64,000 nt of DNA, from positions 125,537,347-125,601,346 of the forward strand of contig OY992537.1 of the NCBI GenBank assembly GCA_963921195.1. Reading direction: 5' to 3'. Each line of letters begins with the position of its first letter. Position 1 is the first letter of the stretch. This document shows positions 12,001 through 27,000 of this stretch, one piece after another. This DNA comes from Pegoplata infirma. Its lineage: Eukaryota; Arthropoda; Insecta; Diptera; Anthomyiidae. The notes beneath the pieces were generated by a model, which searched no databases, was not told the origin of the DNA, and was given only the letters and a program-made list of their open reading frames with translations. A program made the position numbers and the translations under genes.

Positions 12001-15000
12001 CTATCTGTAACTGTTTGGATGGATATACGGGCGATCCGTTTGTTCGCTGTAGCCCGGTTCCAGCTAGAGAAGAACCCAAGACACCAAATGATCCTTGCGA
12101 TCCTAATCCATGTGGTCCAAATGCTGATTGCTTTAATGGTGAATGCAGATGTCAAGACAATTACCAAGGTAACCCCTATGATAGTTGCCGTCCGGAATGT
12201 TCCTTATCGGCCGATTGTCCTCGTGATAAGGCTTGTATGCGCAACAAGTGTGTTGATCCTTGTCCCGGCACCTGTGGTGTTAATGCTCTTTGCGAAGTAC
12301 TCAACCATATTCCCGTATGCTCTTGTATTAAGGGGTATGAAGGAGATCCATTCACTAACTGCCGTCTGAAGATAGAAGAACCGGAAAGACCTGCTCAACC
12401 TTGCTCGCCATCACCCTGTGGTTCAAACAGTCAATGCCGTGACATTAATGGACATGCTGTATGCTCCTGTTTAGATGGTTTTATTGGTGCTCCGCCACAA
12501 TGTAGACCAGAATGTGTGGTATCTAGTGAATGCTCAGCTTTACAGGCTTGTGTCAACAAGAAATGCGTTGATCCTTGTGCTGGAGCTTGTGGCATAGATG
12601 CTCGTTGCGAAGTCATCAATCATAGTCCAATTTGTGGTTGCCCACCAGGCAAGACTGGAGATCCCTTCAAAAGATGTTTGGATATTCCAATTGAAACGCC
12701 CAGAGATCCAGAAATTCCTAGAGACCCATGTGTACCATCACCTTGTGGTCCCAACTCAATATGTAAGGCTGGTCCCAGTGGTCCATCTTGCCAATGTATG
12801 CCAGAATTCTTTGGTTCACCACCAAACTGTAGACCAGAATGTATTATCAATCCAGACTGTCCTTCAACTCAAGCCTGTATTAATAATAAGTGTCGTGATC
12901 CTTGTCCTGGCTCTTGTGGTACCAATGCTGAATGTCGCGTTATTAGCCACTCTGTGTCATGTTTCTGTCCAGCTGGTTTTGCTGGCAATGCTTTTGTACA
13001 ATGTATACAACAAAGAGAAGAGCCTGTCAAACCTTGTGAACCTTCTCCTTGTGGTTCCAATGCTGAATGTATTGAGCGAAATGGCGCCGCCTCTTGCAAG
13101 TGTATTGATGAATATCAAGGCAATCCCTATGAAGGTTGCAGACCAGAATGTGTTCTTAGCTCAGATTGTCCATCGGATAAGGCTTGCATACGCAATAAAT
13201 GTAAAGATCCTTGTCCTGGTATTTGTGGTTCTAATGCTCAATGTTATGCTGTTAACCATGTACCAAACTGTGTTTGTAATGAGGGCTACACTGGAGATCC
13301 ATTCTCTAATTGTAGACCACAACCCAAGATACCACCACCAACACCGGGTAATCCTTGCCAACCTTCTCCATGTGGACCTAATAGTAAATGTCGTGAATCA
13401 AATGGTTTGGCTGTTTGTTCTTGTCTGGAAGCCTTCATTGGCTCACCACCTAATTGTAAACCTGAATGTACTGTCAATGCTGAATGTCCTCAAAATAAGG
13501 CCTGTCATAAATTCAAATGCGCCAATCCTTGTGCTGGTACCTGTGGCATCGATGCTAAATGTGAAGTTATCAACCACAATCCCATATGCAGTTGCGCGTT
13601 GGATATGACCGGTGATCCATTCACCAGATGTTATCCTGCTCCCATACAACCTAAAGATGAACCACCAAGACCTAAGAATCCTTGTATACCATCACCTTGC
13701 GGCTTGTACTCTGAATGTCGTGTTAGTGGAGATCAACCATCATGCTCCTGCATGCCTAATTATATTGGTGCACCGCCAAATTGCCGCCCGGAATGTGTGG
13801 TTAATACTGATTGTCCATCAGATTTGGCCTGTATTGCTGAAAAATGTCGGAATCCATGCGATGGTACTTGTGGCATTGACTCAGAATGTCGTATACAAAA
13901 TCATTTGGCCATATGTACTTGCCGTTCTGGTTTTACCGGAGATCCCTTCAGTCAATGTGTTGAAATTATTGAAGAAAAAACACAAACACCAGTAGAAACA
14001 GATCCTTGTGCCCTGCAGCCATGTGGTGCCAATGCGGAATGTCAACCGGGTGGTATATGTGTATGTTTGAGAGACTACCAAGGAGATCCTTATGTTGGTT
14101 GCAGACCCGAATGCACTTTAAGTACTGATTGCTCACCTAATAAGGCTTGTCTAAATAAGAAATGTGTAGATCCTTGTCCTGGAACTTGTGGTCAAAATGC
14201 CCAATGTGATGTTAGCAATCATATACCTGTATGTATATGTCCAAAGGGCTACACTGGAGATCCATTTATCAATTGTCGTCAAGTTGTACGTAATGATTTG
14301 GTGCCAACTGATCCCTGTCAACCCAATCCATGCGGACCAAATAGTATTTGCCAAGTATCCAATCAAGGTCCCCGATGTGCCTGTCAACCCGGTATGTTGG
14401 GTTCACCACCTGGCTGTAAACCAGAATGTATTGTTAGCTCAGAATGTAATCTACAAACAGCATGTATTAATCGTAAATGTGTGGATCCTTGTCCTGGAGC
14501 TTGTGGTCAATTTGCTAAATGTCAAGTTATAAATCACAATCCCATATGTACCTGTAATAATGGTTATACTGGTGATCCATTTACACGCTGCTATCAAGAA
14601 CCTAAAGTCATAGAACCTACAAGACCTATTAATCCTTGTGTTCCCTCACCATGTGGTCCGAACTCAGAATGTAAAGTTATTGGTGATAGTCCTGCCTGCT
14701 CATGTGCGGCTACATTCTTGGGTACGCCACCAAATTGTAGACCCGAATGTACCATCAATCCTGAATGTCCATCAACTAAAGCCTGTATTCGTCAAAAATG
14801 TGAAGATCCTTGTGTGGGCTCATGCGGTTTTAATGCTCGTTGCTCCGTGGCGAATCATATGCCCATCTGTAGTTGTGAAGTCGGTTATACTGGTGATCCA
14901 TTTACAAGCTGTCAACCAATACCAGGTAGGATTTTTGAAAATTTTACTTTTGTGTTAGGTTTTAGGCATAACCAAAACTTATTATTAATGGTGGAGGATA

Positions 15001-18000
15001 ATGATATAAAGAAATTAGTTATGGCAGCAAATGATATAAAACTAAATTGCTTAAGTAGATTTTGAAGTGAAAAAAAAAATAACTGGTTATGCCTAAATAA
15101 AATAAAGGAGTAAAACTGTGTGAAAACTTTAGGGAAACTAAATTTATGTTATAGATAATCTTCAACAATTAGTTCGGTTATAAAAATAATTGTGAGACGA
15201 AGTTTAGATATCTAACCATACAATAGAGTTGGGTGACTGGAAGAATGACTGACTGACATACTTATTCATCATCGCACAGACTAACTCATTAAAGAGAGAG
15301 AGTCTAGAAATTCGGAATGTAGGTTCACGTCCCGGAAAATAGATCAACTAAGGCTAGATAATTGGAAATTCCGATTGGGAATAAAATTTACCTTGGTACT
15401 TTTTATATTTCTAAAAATGTTTACCGTCAAAATTTGGAATAAAATACTTTTTGGAAATTCGGATTTTAAGGGACCAAAAAGTAATAAAATAGTGTGCTTT
15501 AAAACTTTTCTATTTCCTGAAATAATGGTCATAGAAACTTGAAATTTAGGAGTATCCCGAAAAAACAACTTTCTGAAAAATTTACTTTTTGTACATTTCA
15601 ATTTTATTGTAGTTAAAATTGGTACTTTGAAACTTTTTCGATATCCTAAATAATGGTTTAAGGAACTTGTAGTTTAAAGTGAAGAACATCCAGCGGAAAA
15701 AATCTTGTAAAAGTTATTTTTAGAAAGTTTCGATACTAAGAGAAGGATAAAAAAGTTCACTTACGTACTTTTTCGATCTTTAGAAATATTGGTCAGAAAA
15801 ACTTTATTTTTGAAATTTAGGATCATCCATCAAAATAAACCACTATACAAATAGGCTTTTATGAATTTCTGGTTCTAAGAGGGAAAAATTGGGTGAAAAT
15901 TGTACTTTGATACTATTCTAATTTCCTCAAATAATCTAATTTCCAGCAAAAAACAAGTAAGAAAATTATAGTCGGTCAAGACCGACCATATAATACCCTA
16001 CACCAAAGTTTCCCGGAAAATGGGTCCAAAGTTCAAACTTGGACTGATTAGATCTATATTTTGTCAAATCTTTAATAACTGTAAAAATCCTACCTAACTG
16101 TAAAAATCACTCACTAATCAAATTTGAGTGGAATAGGCTTATTTTTGTTGACAAGAAACCGCTTCAACTGAATATCGGGCGAAATTTTCACATGGGACCT
16201 AAGTCCAAAAATGGTCCGATGATAATCAGATTTGATAACGTTATCAAAATACGCGTTTAACATACACAAACAGAATATCAATTAAATATTTTCTTTTTTG
16301 ATGAAATTTGAGAGATTTATGTGAAAATCGGGAAGGTGGTTTGTATGGGGGCTACAAGAAGAACTGGTCCGATTTCTTTAAAATTCGGAATGGTGATTTG
16401 TGTGGATGAAGTATGATTACCTGCCAAATTTCGAAAGGATACCTATTAAAATGCGGCTATTAGAGTCATTTGAGCCAAAACTAAAGAGGACCTTTGTATG
16501 GGGGCTAGGTCTAAATATGGACCGATTTTTTTCAATTTCAATAGGCTTCGTCCTTGGGCCAAAAGAGGCTTAAGTTTTAAATTTCAAGTCAATTGATTAA
16601 AAATTGCGACCTGTATCGTGTTTACACCGTTTACATGGACAGACGGACGGACGGACGGACGGACGGACGGACAGACGGACGGACGGACGGACATCGCTAA
16701 ATCGACTCAAAAAGTGATTCTAAGTCGATCGGTATACTTAAAAGTGGGTCTAGGACCAATATTTCGGGTAGTTACAAACATCAGCACAAACTCATTATAC
16801 CCTGTACCACAGTGTGGTGTAGGGTATAAACACATTCTGAAAAAAGTAGTTTTTAGAAATTTCAATTCTTTGGGGACAAAAAGAATTAAGAAGGAAAAAT
16901 TTGTACTTTTTTATAACTATTGGTAAATTTTTATAACTATACAAGAGAAGGACTCATTCAGAAATATAAATAGGATAAAATTGGGTAAATATTAGGTAAA
17001 AGTGGGGGTAAAATAGTAATTTTTATATCTATTAAGATAAAGACTATACATTTTTATACCCTACACCACTCTGTGGTACTGGGTGTATTGAGTTTATGCT
17101 GTTACAAACTACCCAAAAATATTGGTCCTAGATCTACCATTTAGTATACTGATCGACTCAGAATTACTTTTTGAATCGATTTTGCGATGTCAGTCCGTCC
17201 GTCTGTCAGTCAATTGACTTGAAATTTAAAAAAATCGGTCCATGTTAACCCCTAGCCCCATACAAACGCCCCCTTTAAATTTAGCGTTAATAACTCTCAT
17301 AACCGTAATATAACAGGTATCATTTTCATATTGTTATCAAATTTTGTATGCACAATTCAATGGAATCAATTCAGTCCTTCTTGTAGTCCCCATACAAACC
17401 ACCCTCCCGATATTCACATGATTCCCTCAAAATTTATAAAAATGGGATATATGTATTAAATTAAAATTTTGTTTATAAACGTGTACTTTGGTAACCTAAT
17501 CAAATCTTAATATAATTGGACCATTTTTGGACTTAATCCCCATACACAAATTTCGCCCGATATTCGTTAAATCGGTTGGCAACCACCCTACTGTGTGGTT
17601 TCTACACTTATTAAAAATCTAACAAAAGATAAATTAACCCGCTTCACGTTCTGACTTGGGACCGATTTTCGATAAAGCCACTGGTGTAGGGTATCATATG
17701 GTCGGTTTTGACCGACTATAATTTTTTTACTTGTTTTTATTCCCTTAAGTTTTCCCCCAACGTTGGGAGTCGTAGGGAAATAAACGTCGACATTTGAATA
17801 AAATAAAGATTCCTTAGGAGAATATTTCAGAAATCGAGACTCTAATCCTGATTCCTTTATTATCCGGTAATATATTACACCGTCCGACACACTTTTTTAC
17901 ACATGAACCAGACCGATAAATGCTGAAAGTAGGACCGAATTAATTCTGAAAGTAGTAGAAATGCTGAAAGTAGTAAAAAAAACAAAACCGTCATCGATCA

Positions 18001-21000
18001 CCAGGCAGGCGAACATGGATGTGACTTCAGATTGTCTCTCTCGGGCTTGGACGACCTTGCTTTATATGATACCGACGAGGAGGATATCTTGCTGCTATCC
18101 CCCAGACCGGTTCAGGAAGCATGTGTTGTTTCTAAGCCCGAAAAAGGGGTCAAGGGTGATGCAGGAGAATCCATCGCCACGGAAGCCCGCCTGGTGAAAG
18201 ATGACACAAAACGTTTGGCAGGCTACAGGCGCTCTCTCAGGTACTTGAGGAAGCTGGCTCTACGCGATCCAGCTACCCTAAATACAAGGGACAAGCGTCT
18301 AAGGCGCATGTCCACCAGGCATGGAGGACAGGCTAAACGTTCAAGCACAAGATCGGTGCCAAGTCATGGCGATCTCAGATCAATCTGTGCGCCATGACAA
18401 CTCCGATGTGCGAAAACCGGATTCCGTAGTTCCTAGCGGATCCGGACTGATCACATCCGCCAAATCAAACGTACTGGAAACACGCCCCTCCACATCACGT
18501 GGGGCGGCTGTGGGCGGAACCAAGATTTGTGGGGGTCTAACCGCCAAAGCCAGAAATGGAGACGGTAAACCGAAGGAGCAAGCCGTACACACCTCGAATA
18601 AAGGTGGTACTGCAGGCTCCAAGGTTAACGCCTCCAAATCTGGTGGAAAGCGGCAAAGATCCGGTGAAACGCAGGTGTCTGAGGGAAAGAGGTTGAAACC
18701 ATCGACTAGCATGACATCAGCACCTGAGCTACAAGTAGCCATTATCGACCGAAAAAAAATAATAACCTCGAAATAGAATAAACCTACTTAAAATTTATTT
18801 TTTAAAAAAAATAATCAAAATTTGAAAGAAATGGCACGCCATTGAGAATACCCCTTATATGGTATTATACACTCAAATATAAATATTTGCAGCAACCAAA
18901 AATGCATATAGGATTGCCGAGGGTAATCAGTATGTACGGTTGTTTTTAATATTTGTTTGTTGGTTAGTTGATGATCGTAATCTTACTACGATAATACAAT
19001 TTTCGTCTTCTAATTCCCAATGGGAGTTGAGTCGAATATGTATTAATATTTTAGTTTGATCATTAACGATTTGTCATTAAAAACCCTTTTTTACTTGTAG
19101 TACAGGGTTCTTATTTATGATAAATAATCTTGACAATGGAAACTGACAAATTCCGAAACAGTTGTCGATTAACTATTGCAAAAATTACCAACAAAAATAA
19201 ATTTAAAACAGAAAATTTATTTTCTTGAAAATTATTTTATGAGAATATCATAGTTTTAGTTAGTAAAATAAATAATGACCTCGAGCTAGAACAAACTTAC
19301 TCAAAATATAAAATATTAAAGTTTTAAGCACCCTTAGATAGCTCTTCAAAAAAAAATGTATAGATACCCTCCACAATCTAAAAAAAGATTTTTTGCGAAA
19401 AAAATTCTTTAAAAAAAAAAAAAAATTTACGGAAAAAATTGTTTGGTGAAAAAAAAAATTCCGCGATTTTTTTTTTTTTTTTTTGTAAAAATAAGGTTTG
19501 TACTTGTACAAATACCACTCTGTGTCCAATTCTGCAGCCAACCAGCAGCCAATTTAAGGCATTTTGTATTTTTAGGTTATGTAGAATGTACTAAAATTTC
19601 CGAGGTGTTCTTACATTTTCGTTCATAACTTCTGAACCGCTGAACCGATTTCGCTCAAATGCAATACCAAACAACTAATGACAAGAAGAAGTAAATGTGC
19701 TAAGTCTCAGTCATATATGATTAATACTTTGGCCGCGATCACCATTTTCACACACGGACAGACATACGGACATCGCTACAATGTCTTAGAATCGATCACT
19801 GATCAATAATATATATACTTTATGGGGTCTCAGACCGATGTTTCGATGAGTTACAAACGGAATCACAAACTTATATTTACCCTCTATTACTAACAAGGGA
19901 AGTCTCCCTGGTGTCACCCTCAGATCTTCATGAAATTTTTAAATGTTGTTCAGAACGAAAATTAATTCGACACGTAATTTTTTTAGCAGCCCAAACTGAT
20001 TTTTCGGAGCGGTCAATTTGTATGGGGGGAAGTTGAGCTTTTTCAGTTTTTTACGATTTACGCCTATTAACTCAAAATATAGGCATGTTTGGTATCAGAT
20101 TAAAGGTATTTAAAATGCCTATCTCGTGATGTTAACAACGTGCCAAAAAAGTAAATATCTTTCTACTTATTAACAAAATGTCCTTAAATTTTGGCATTTT
20201 ACTCAATATGACGAAAAGTTGTGCATGTTTGGACACGTTCTTTGCACACGAAGATAGGTTTTCCAAAGACCATTCATTTGGTATGTAACATGACTAGGTT
20301 TCTTTGTATAATATAGGAGATAAATGCAAAAAACTGAAAAATTACCCTTGGGTAATTTGGGCCGCTATAAAAAAAATACGTGTCCCTTACTTTTTCCTGT
20401 TCTACAAAATAAAACCAATTCCAAAAAGATCGGCGGGTGACACCAGGGAGACTTCCCTTGTAAGTGGAGGGTATAAAAATACAACTTTTCAATCCACATG
20501 AAAATTTCCGAATCACATGAAATCAAGTTTAGTGTTTTGTTGATAACGTTTTCAATCGAAGTTGAAATCGAATAATTAAAATTTAAAAAAATTATAAGGA
20601 AAAAAGTGCATTCGTTTTACTTTCATCAAATTTTATTTATGTGAAACAAAACGAAAAAAAAATTCGGATGTGAAATCTAGAACACAAAAAAAATCGGAAA
20701 TTTTCGTTTTCACATTTTTTATGTGAATTACTTTTTTTGGAATAGCAGCCTAAGTTTCATAGTTCATTCGGCCAAGACAAATGTAACTTTTATACTTGGA
20801 GAATTTTTCAAAAACCAATTAAAAACAGAGTAACATATATAATTTGAACCATCTTGACGTTAAATTTATATTGAGAAAAATATATAAATCAAATATTTCC
20901 AAATTTTATTGAGAACAAATATTAATTAAATTTATTGTTTTTTTTTTATCACTTAAAATATATCCACTAATTTGTCACAGTTTTACTCCTTTCACCACAG

Positions 21001-24000
21001 CACACAAATTAGAACTAAGCTTTACACAAAATTTATATGTTCACCGAACTCTATTCAGCAACATAAAAAATAAGTGAGAGATAAAAAGTAAAGCTTTAAA
21101 CTCACTCTCTCACTAAAATAAATACACTAAAAAAAGTTACACTGTCAAAAACAATACAAAATAATAGCACAAAATAAATGTTTCTAAATAAATGTTAAAA
21201 CAACTTGAAAAAATGCAAAAAAAAAATAAAAAAATTTAATTTTTGAAAGTGCTATAACACTAAATGTTTTATGTGAACACCAAATTACACTTTTTTTTTC
21301 AAAAATAGCGCGTTTTAAATACAAAAACAGATATAATAGTTCTAATTTGTGATAAGCTCAGAATAGGATTTTAATAAAAATTGTAACTTTATAACCAAAA
21401 AACACAACTGCATTGCAGAGAATTATTAGTTATTAATACAAAAAAAAGTCTCAGGTAAAATGCAGATTTCAATAATTACTTTAATTCTGTACGAGTTGTC
21501 TGAATTTTTTGAAAGTATATTGAAAGTGTTATTTGGTTTTGTTATCTTATATAACAATAAATAAAGTTAAAATTTTTATATTTCAAATTATATTTATATT
21601 TTTTATTTATATATATATATTTTTATATTTATTTTAATATTTAACTGCCTTTTTTTATTAAAAAATTATATAACGCAAAATTTATATGCCAATTGCCTTT
21701 GCCTTAATCTTATGCCTTTTTTTTTCAAACTACCACAAAACTTTTATGCCTGAATTTTGTTTAACCCTTGAATATGCTTTATTATTATTTTTGACCTAAA
21801 ACAACTGGAAAAAAAAACTAAAATACACACGTATTTACACTGCAGTAGTTTTGCCTGAAACAACAACAAATTACTTAATTACCACATATAACTCTTGTTT
21901 TGCAAGAAAAGTACCCCCTGAATTAACCCTGGTTTAAATATTTTAGTATATAAGCTTTGCGAAATTATCGGAAAAATATGTTAACCCTTTGTTAAAACAA
22001 ACAAAAAAAAACTGACTCTGCGTTTATATTTTGGCCCTAAATACATATAACCCTTATTCTCAAATAACCCATTATGAAACGACACAAAGCCTTAAAACCC
22101 CACCAAAAAAATCTCAAAAATTTGCTTCTTTTTTACAAAACAAAAACAAACAACGTTGGTATTCGATTATTCTTTTGGTTTAGTAATAATGCTTTAATTT
22201 TAAAAATTTAGTAGTATTTATTAAAAACAAATTAATATAAGTATAAAAAAAAACAAAAATTGTAACCATTTAATAACTAAAACAAAATTTAATAAAAAAT
22301 TTATTAATATAAAATACTACCAGAGTTTTTTACTTAAGTTTAATGTTAAAAAATAAAATTTAAAACGCGTCACCGTTATTTAAACAAAAACACTTAATAA
22401 ACACAGCTATTTTTTAACACAGCTTAACACAGCTCAATTATTACACTGAACAAAAAAAAAATTGTGCACAATTTATTAATTTATATAAAAACGCAATTAA
22501 ACGCAAATTAAACAAAAAAATAATAATAAAAACTTATAAAAAATATTAAAACCAAGTAGTGATACGTAGTGAAAATTTTGTTAACCTAACAACAGCAAAT
22601 TGAAAGCAATAAAAACCAACAAAAAGCTTCACTGACCAATTTGGAAATAACTCACCAAAAAAAAAATTAAAATTTAATCACCAATTAAAAACCACCAGAG
22701 TATGTAGAAACTAATCCCTGTTAAATGGTAGAAAGAATTTTTAGAAAATGTATTAAAACAATTTTCTCTTCTTTCTTCTCTTTTTTTTTCTCTCTCTCTT
22801 ATACGACCGCCCGCCCACCGACCATCATGTAGAACGTATTGTCAACGAACATATCACACCGTGTGAACCAAATCCATGTGGTTCCAATGCTGTGTGCCGT
22901 GAACAAAATGGTATTGGTTCTTGCCAATGTTTGCCTGAATATTATGGAGACCCTTATCAGTCATGTCGTCCAGAATGTATACGTAATTCTGATTGTCCTA
23001 CCACCAAATCATGTACACAAAATAAATGTACCGATCCTTGTCCGGGTACTTGTGCTTCGAATGCCATTTGCGCAGTAACAAATCATTTACCATCATGCTC
23101 TTGTCTACCCGGTTATGTAGGAGATCCCTATCGTTATTGTCATATAGAACCAGAGAAACGTAAGAAACTTGACTTTCAAGTTTATTTTCCTGATAACTGT
23201 TTAAAATTTTTGTATCTTTAGCTATACGTTTACAAGAACCCACCAATCCTTGTGTGCCCTCACCTTGTGGTCCTAATTCTCAGTGTAGAGAATTGAATGG
23301 TCAGGGTATATGTTCCTGTTTGGAAAATTATATAGGTTTGCCACCATCTTGTAGACCAGAATGTGTTTTAAGTACTGAATGCGCCACCGATAAGGCTTGT
23401 ATAAATCAAAGATGTCAAGATCCTTGTCCTGGTACTTGCGGTCTAAATGCCGAGTGTAGAGTTCGTAATCATAGTCCATTATGTCAATGTCGGCCGAGAT
23501 TTACGGGAGATGCTTTTACTAGATGTTATCCCACGCCACGTAATTTCACTTTCGATACTTCTCAAATGCAAATAGAATTTCAAAAATGTCTCTTTTTCCC
23601 TCCACTTTAGCACCGGCTCCGATTATAAAACAAGTTGAAAGAGATCCTTGTCAACCTTCTCCATGTGGTCCTAATTCACAATGCCGTAATAATAATGGTG
23701 TACCTTCTTGCTCTTGTTTATCGACTTATATAGGAGCTCCTCCTAATTGTAGACCCGAATGTTCAATAAGTGCAGAATGTGCTTCAGATAAGGCTTGTAT
23801 TAGGGAAAAATGTATTGATCCTTGTCCAGGATCTTGCGGTTTTTCAGCTGTATGTAATGTCATTAATCATACTCCCATATGTACATGTCCCGACGGTTAT
23901 ACCGGAGATCCATTCAGTTCATGTAGACCAGCTCCTCCACCAGAGGTCTATAGTAAGTTTTCTTCGTCTAACTTATCTTCAAAAAAAAAATGTGATTTCT

Positions 24001-27000
24001 TATTTTGATATTCTTAAATTAGATGAACCATCTGATCCTTGTCGTCCTTCACCGTGTGGTGCCAATACTCAATGTAATAATGGAATTTGCTCTTGTCTAC
24101 CCGAGTATCAAGGAGATCCTTATTCAGGTTGTAGACCAGAATGTGTATTAAATTCCGATTGTCCCCGCGATAAGGCCTGTTCACGTAGTAAATGTATAAA
24201 TCCTTGCCCGGGTACTTGTGGAGATAATGCCATTTGTGATGTCATCAATCATATACCCATGTGTAGGTGTCCAGAAGGTACCCAGGGAAGTGCATTCATT
24301 AGATGCTCTCCGGCACAAAGTAAGATTGTTAATCTACTTGCACATGTTTTTGAGATTAAAACTTTTCATATTTTTTATTAGAATTGGCCACGCCTTTAAA
24401 TCCTTGCCAACCCTCGCCTTGTGGTCCAAATTCGCAATGTCGTGTAATCAATCAACAGCCTGTTTGCTCATGCGTCCAAAGTTTTATAGGAACACCACCT
24501 TCGTGTAGACCAGAATGTACCTCAAACTCAGAGTGTTCTCCTATGCAGTCGTGTCTCAATCAAAAATGTCGTGATCCTTGTCCGGGAACCTGTGGTGTCA
24601 GAGCTTTATGCTCTGTAGTCAATCACAGTCCATTCTGTACCTGCCCAAATGGTTTTAACGGAAATCCCTTTGTCAGTTGTCAACGTATCAGTAAGTTTTT
24701 AAAAAGGAGTTTTTTTCTCTTATACTAGACTTACAGATTTTGTCTTTAGTTGAACCAGTACGCGATGTTCCTCAAGATCCTTGCCGTCCTTCACCTTGCG
24801 GTCCCTATTCTCAATGTAAACCAATAGGAGAAGCACCATCCTGCTCTTGTCTGGAATCCTATATAGGTAGACCACCAAATTGTCGTCCCGAATGCGTTAC
24901 CAGCTCAGATTGTGCCAGCAATTTGGCATGTATTAATCAAAAATGTGCAGATCCCTGCCCTGGAAGATGTGGTTTGAATGCCGAATGTCGTGTGGTCAGC
25001 CATGCCGTACAGTGTCTCTGTGTCGTAGGTTACATCGGTGATCCATTTGTACAATGTAATCCTCCAGCAGAAAGAGATGTTGAAGTCCTTACTCCCTGTA
25101 ACCCCTCACCTTGTGGTCCAAATGCCGAATGTAGAGAACGTAATGGAGCTGGATCATGTAAATGTTTGCCCGAATACTTTGGTAATCCGTATGAGGGTTG
25201 CAGGCCAGAATGTGTACTCAATTCCGATTGCCCTTCAAACAAGGCATGCCAACAACAAAAATGTCAAGATCCTTGCCCCGGAACGTGTGGCCAAAATGCT
25301 GAATGTCAAGTTGTCAATCATTTGCCTACTTGTAACTGTTTCTCGGGCTATACAGGGGACCCTTACCGACTTTGCACTAAGCCAGCAGAACGTAAGAAAT
25401 TTTTAAGGAATACTCATGTAGGTCACATTGTTTTCATTTCATTTTTGTCCTTCCTTAGCTATACGTATGGAATATGTAAATCCTTGCCAACCCTCTCCAT
25501 GTGGTCCCAATAGTCAATGTCGCGAAGTTAACAGCCAAGCGGTATGTTCTTGCTTACCCGAGTTTATTGGACAACCACCAGCTTGTAGACCCGAATGTAC
25601 CATGTCCTCGGAATGCGCAGGCGATAAGGCCTGTATCAATCAAAAATGTATAAATCCTTGTGCTAATTCTCCTTGCGGTCAGAATGCTGAATGTAGGGTA
25701 CGAAACCATAGTCCCCTATGCTCTTGTAATCGCGGTTTTACTGGAGATGCCTTTACTAGATGTTATCCTATACCACGTAAGCTTGAAATAATAGAATGTT
25801 CTGCGTTCTTTTTATTTAAGCCTTTTTTCTATTTAGCTCCTCCCGTTGAAGTACAACGTGAAGAAATTCGGGATCCATGTGTGCCTTCACCTTGTGGTCC
25901 CAATTCTGAGTGTCGGAATGCTAATGGTGTGTCAGCTTGCTCTTGTTTAACTACTTACATAGGGCAACCACCTAATTGTAGACCCGAGTGTACCATTAAC
26001 TCAGAATGTCCTAGTCAACAGGCCTGTATTAATCAAAAATGTAGAGATCCTTGTCCTGGAGCTTGTGGCCTTAATGCCCTTTGCAGGGTTATTAACCATA
26101 CACCATCTTGTGCTTGTATCGAGGGTTACATAGGAAATCCATTTACCATCTGTTCACCCAAACCTCCAGCACGTAAGACTTTTCCCAAGGTTCATCAAAA
26201 CTTTGATATTAATTTCAGTATTTTTGATAAATTAGCTACTTCTCCACCACGTCTTGATGATCCTTGTAATCCATCACCGTGCGGTCCCAACGCTGTTTGC
26301 AATGGTGGCCAATGTTCTTGTATACCTGAATATCAAGGCGATCCTTTTGTAGAATGTAGACCAGAATGTGTTCTTAACTCCGACTGTCCTCGAGATAGAG
26401 CTTGTATACGTAATAAGTGCGTGGATCCTTGTCCAGGAACCTGTGCCTCAAATGCCATATGTGAAGTTCACAATCATGTTCCTATGTGCCATTGTCCCGA
26501 ACAAATGACGGGAAATGCTTTCTTCGAATGTCGTGCCATACAAAGTAATAATCTGATTTTTAAGCAAAAGATAAACTCAGTCACTTACATATTCTATTAT
26601 TTTTAAATTTAGCCCCCGTGCCAACAAATCCCTGTCAACCTTCACCTTGCGGTCCCAACTCGCAATGTCGAGTTGTACAAGGAACTGGAGTATGCTCATG
26701 TTTACCCGATTTTATGGGTAGTCCTCCACAGTGTAGACCAGAATGTACCACCAACTCCGATTGTCCTCCGGATCAAGCTTGTCAAAATATGAAATGTAGA
26801 AATCCTTGTCCTGGAACCTGTGGTTTTAATGCTGAATGCAATGTTGTCAATCATACGCCATACTGTAAATGTCGTGCCCGTATGACTGGTGATCCATTTG
26901 TAAGATGCCAAGAAATTTTAGAACCCATAAGAGATGTCAAGACTCCCATTAATCCCTGCCAACCCTCACCATGTGGTCCCAACTCAGAGTGTCGAGCGAA

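Larger units (their letters stand above)
14926..22832 (+). other. large intron (7.9 kb) between dpy exons 11 and 12
   Basis: Separates the trimodular from the hexamodular part of the gene. It holds diverged tandem repeats (about 15400-15940, continuing after an insertion at 16830-17040), HINE-like elements, a retroelement ORF1 remnant and a nested TIR element. 20,480-22,750 is AT-rich with no recognisable gene; 22,757-22,820 is C/T-rich and forms the acceptor tract. Confidence 0.85.

Noticed and set aside
11734..13608. Long open frames in a second + frame over exon 11 (for example 12598-13608)
   Set aside because: They repeat L/V/I/N-rich strings with the same 320-base period as the dpy modules, as expected for an off-frame reading of the repeat.
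17588..17890. A 100-codon minus-strand open frame
   Set aside because: It overlaps the right half of HINE-like copy 3 and its composition is that of the element.
22691..22726. Possible decayed B exon start before exon 12 ('EYVETNPC' followed by a stop)
   Set aside because: Only about eight residues resemble B exons, no EGF sequence follows, and an A module is the expected next module; probably coincidence.
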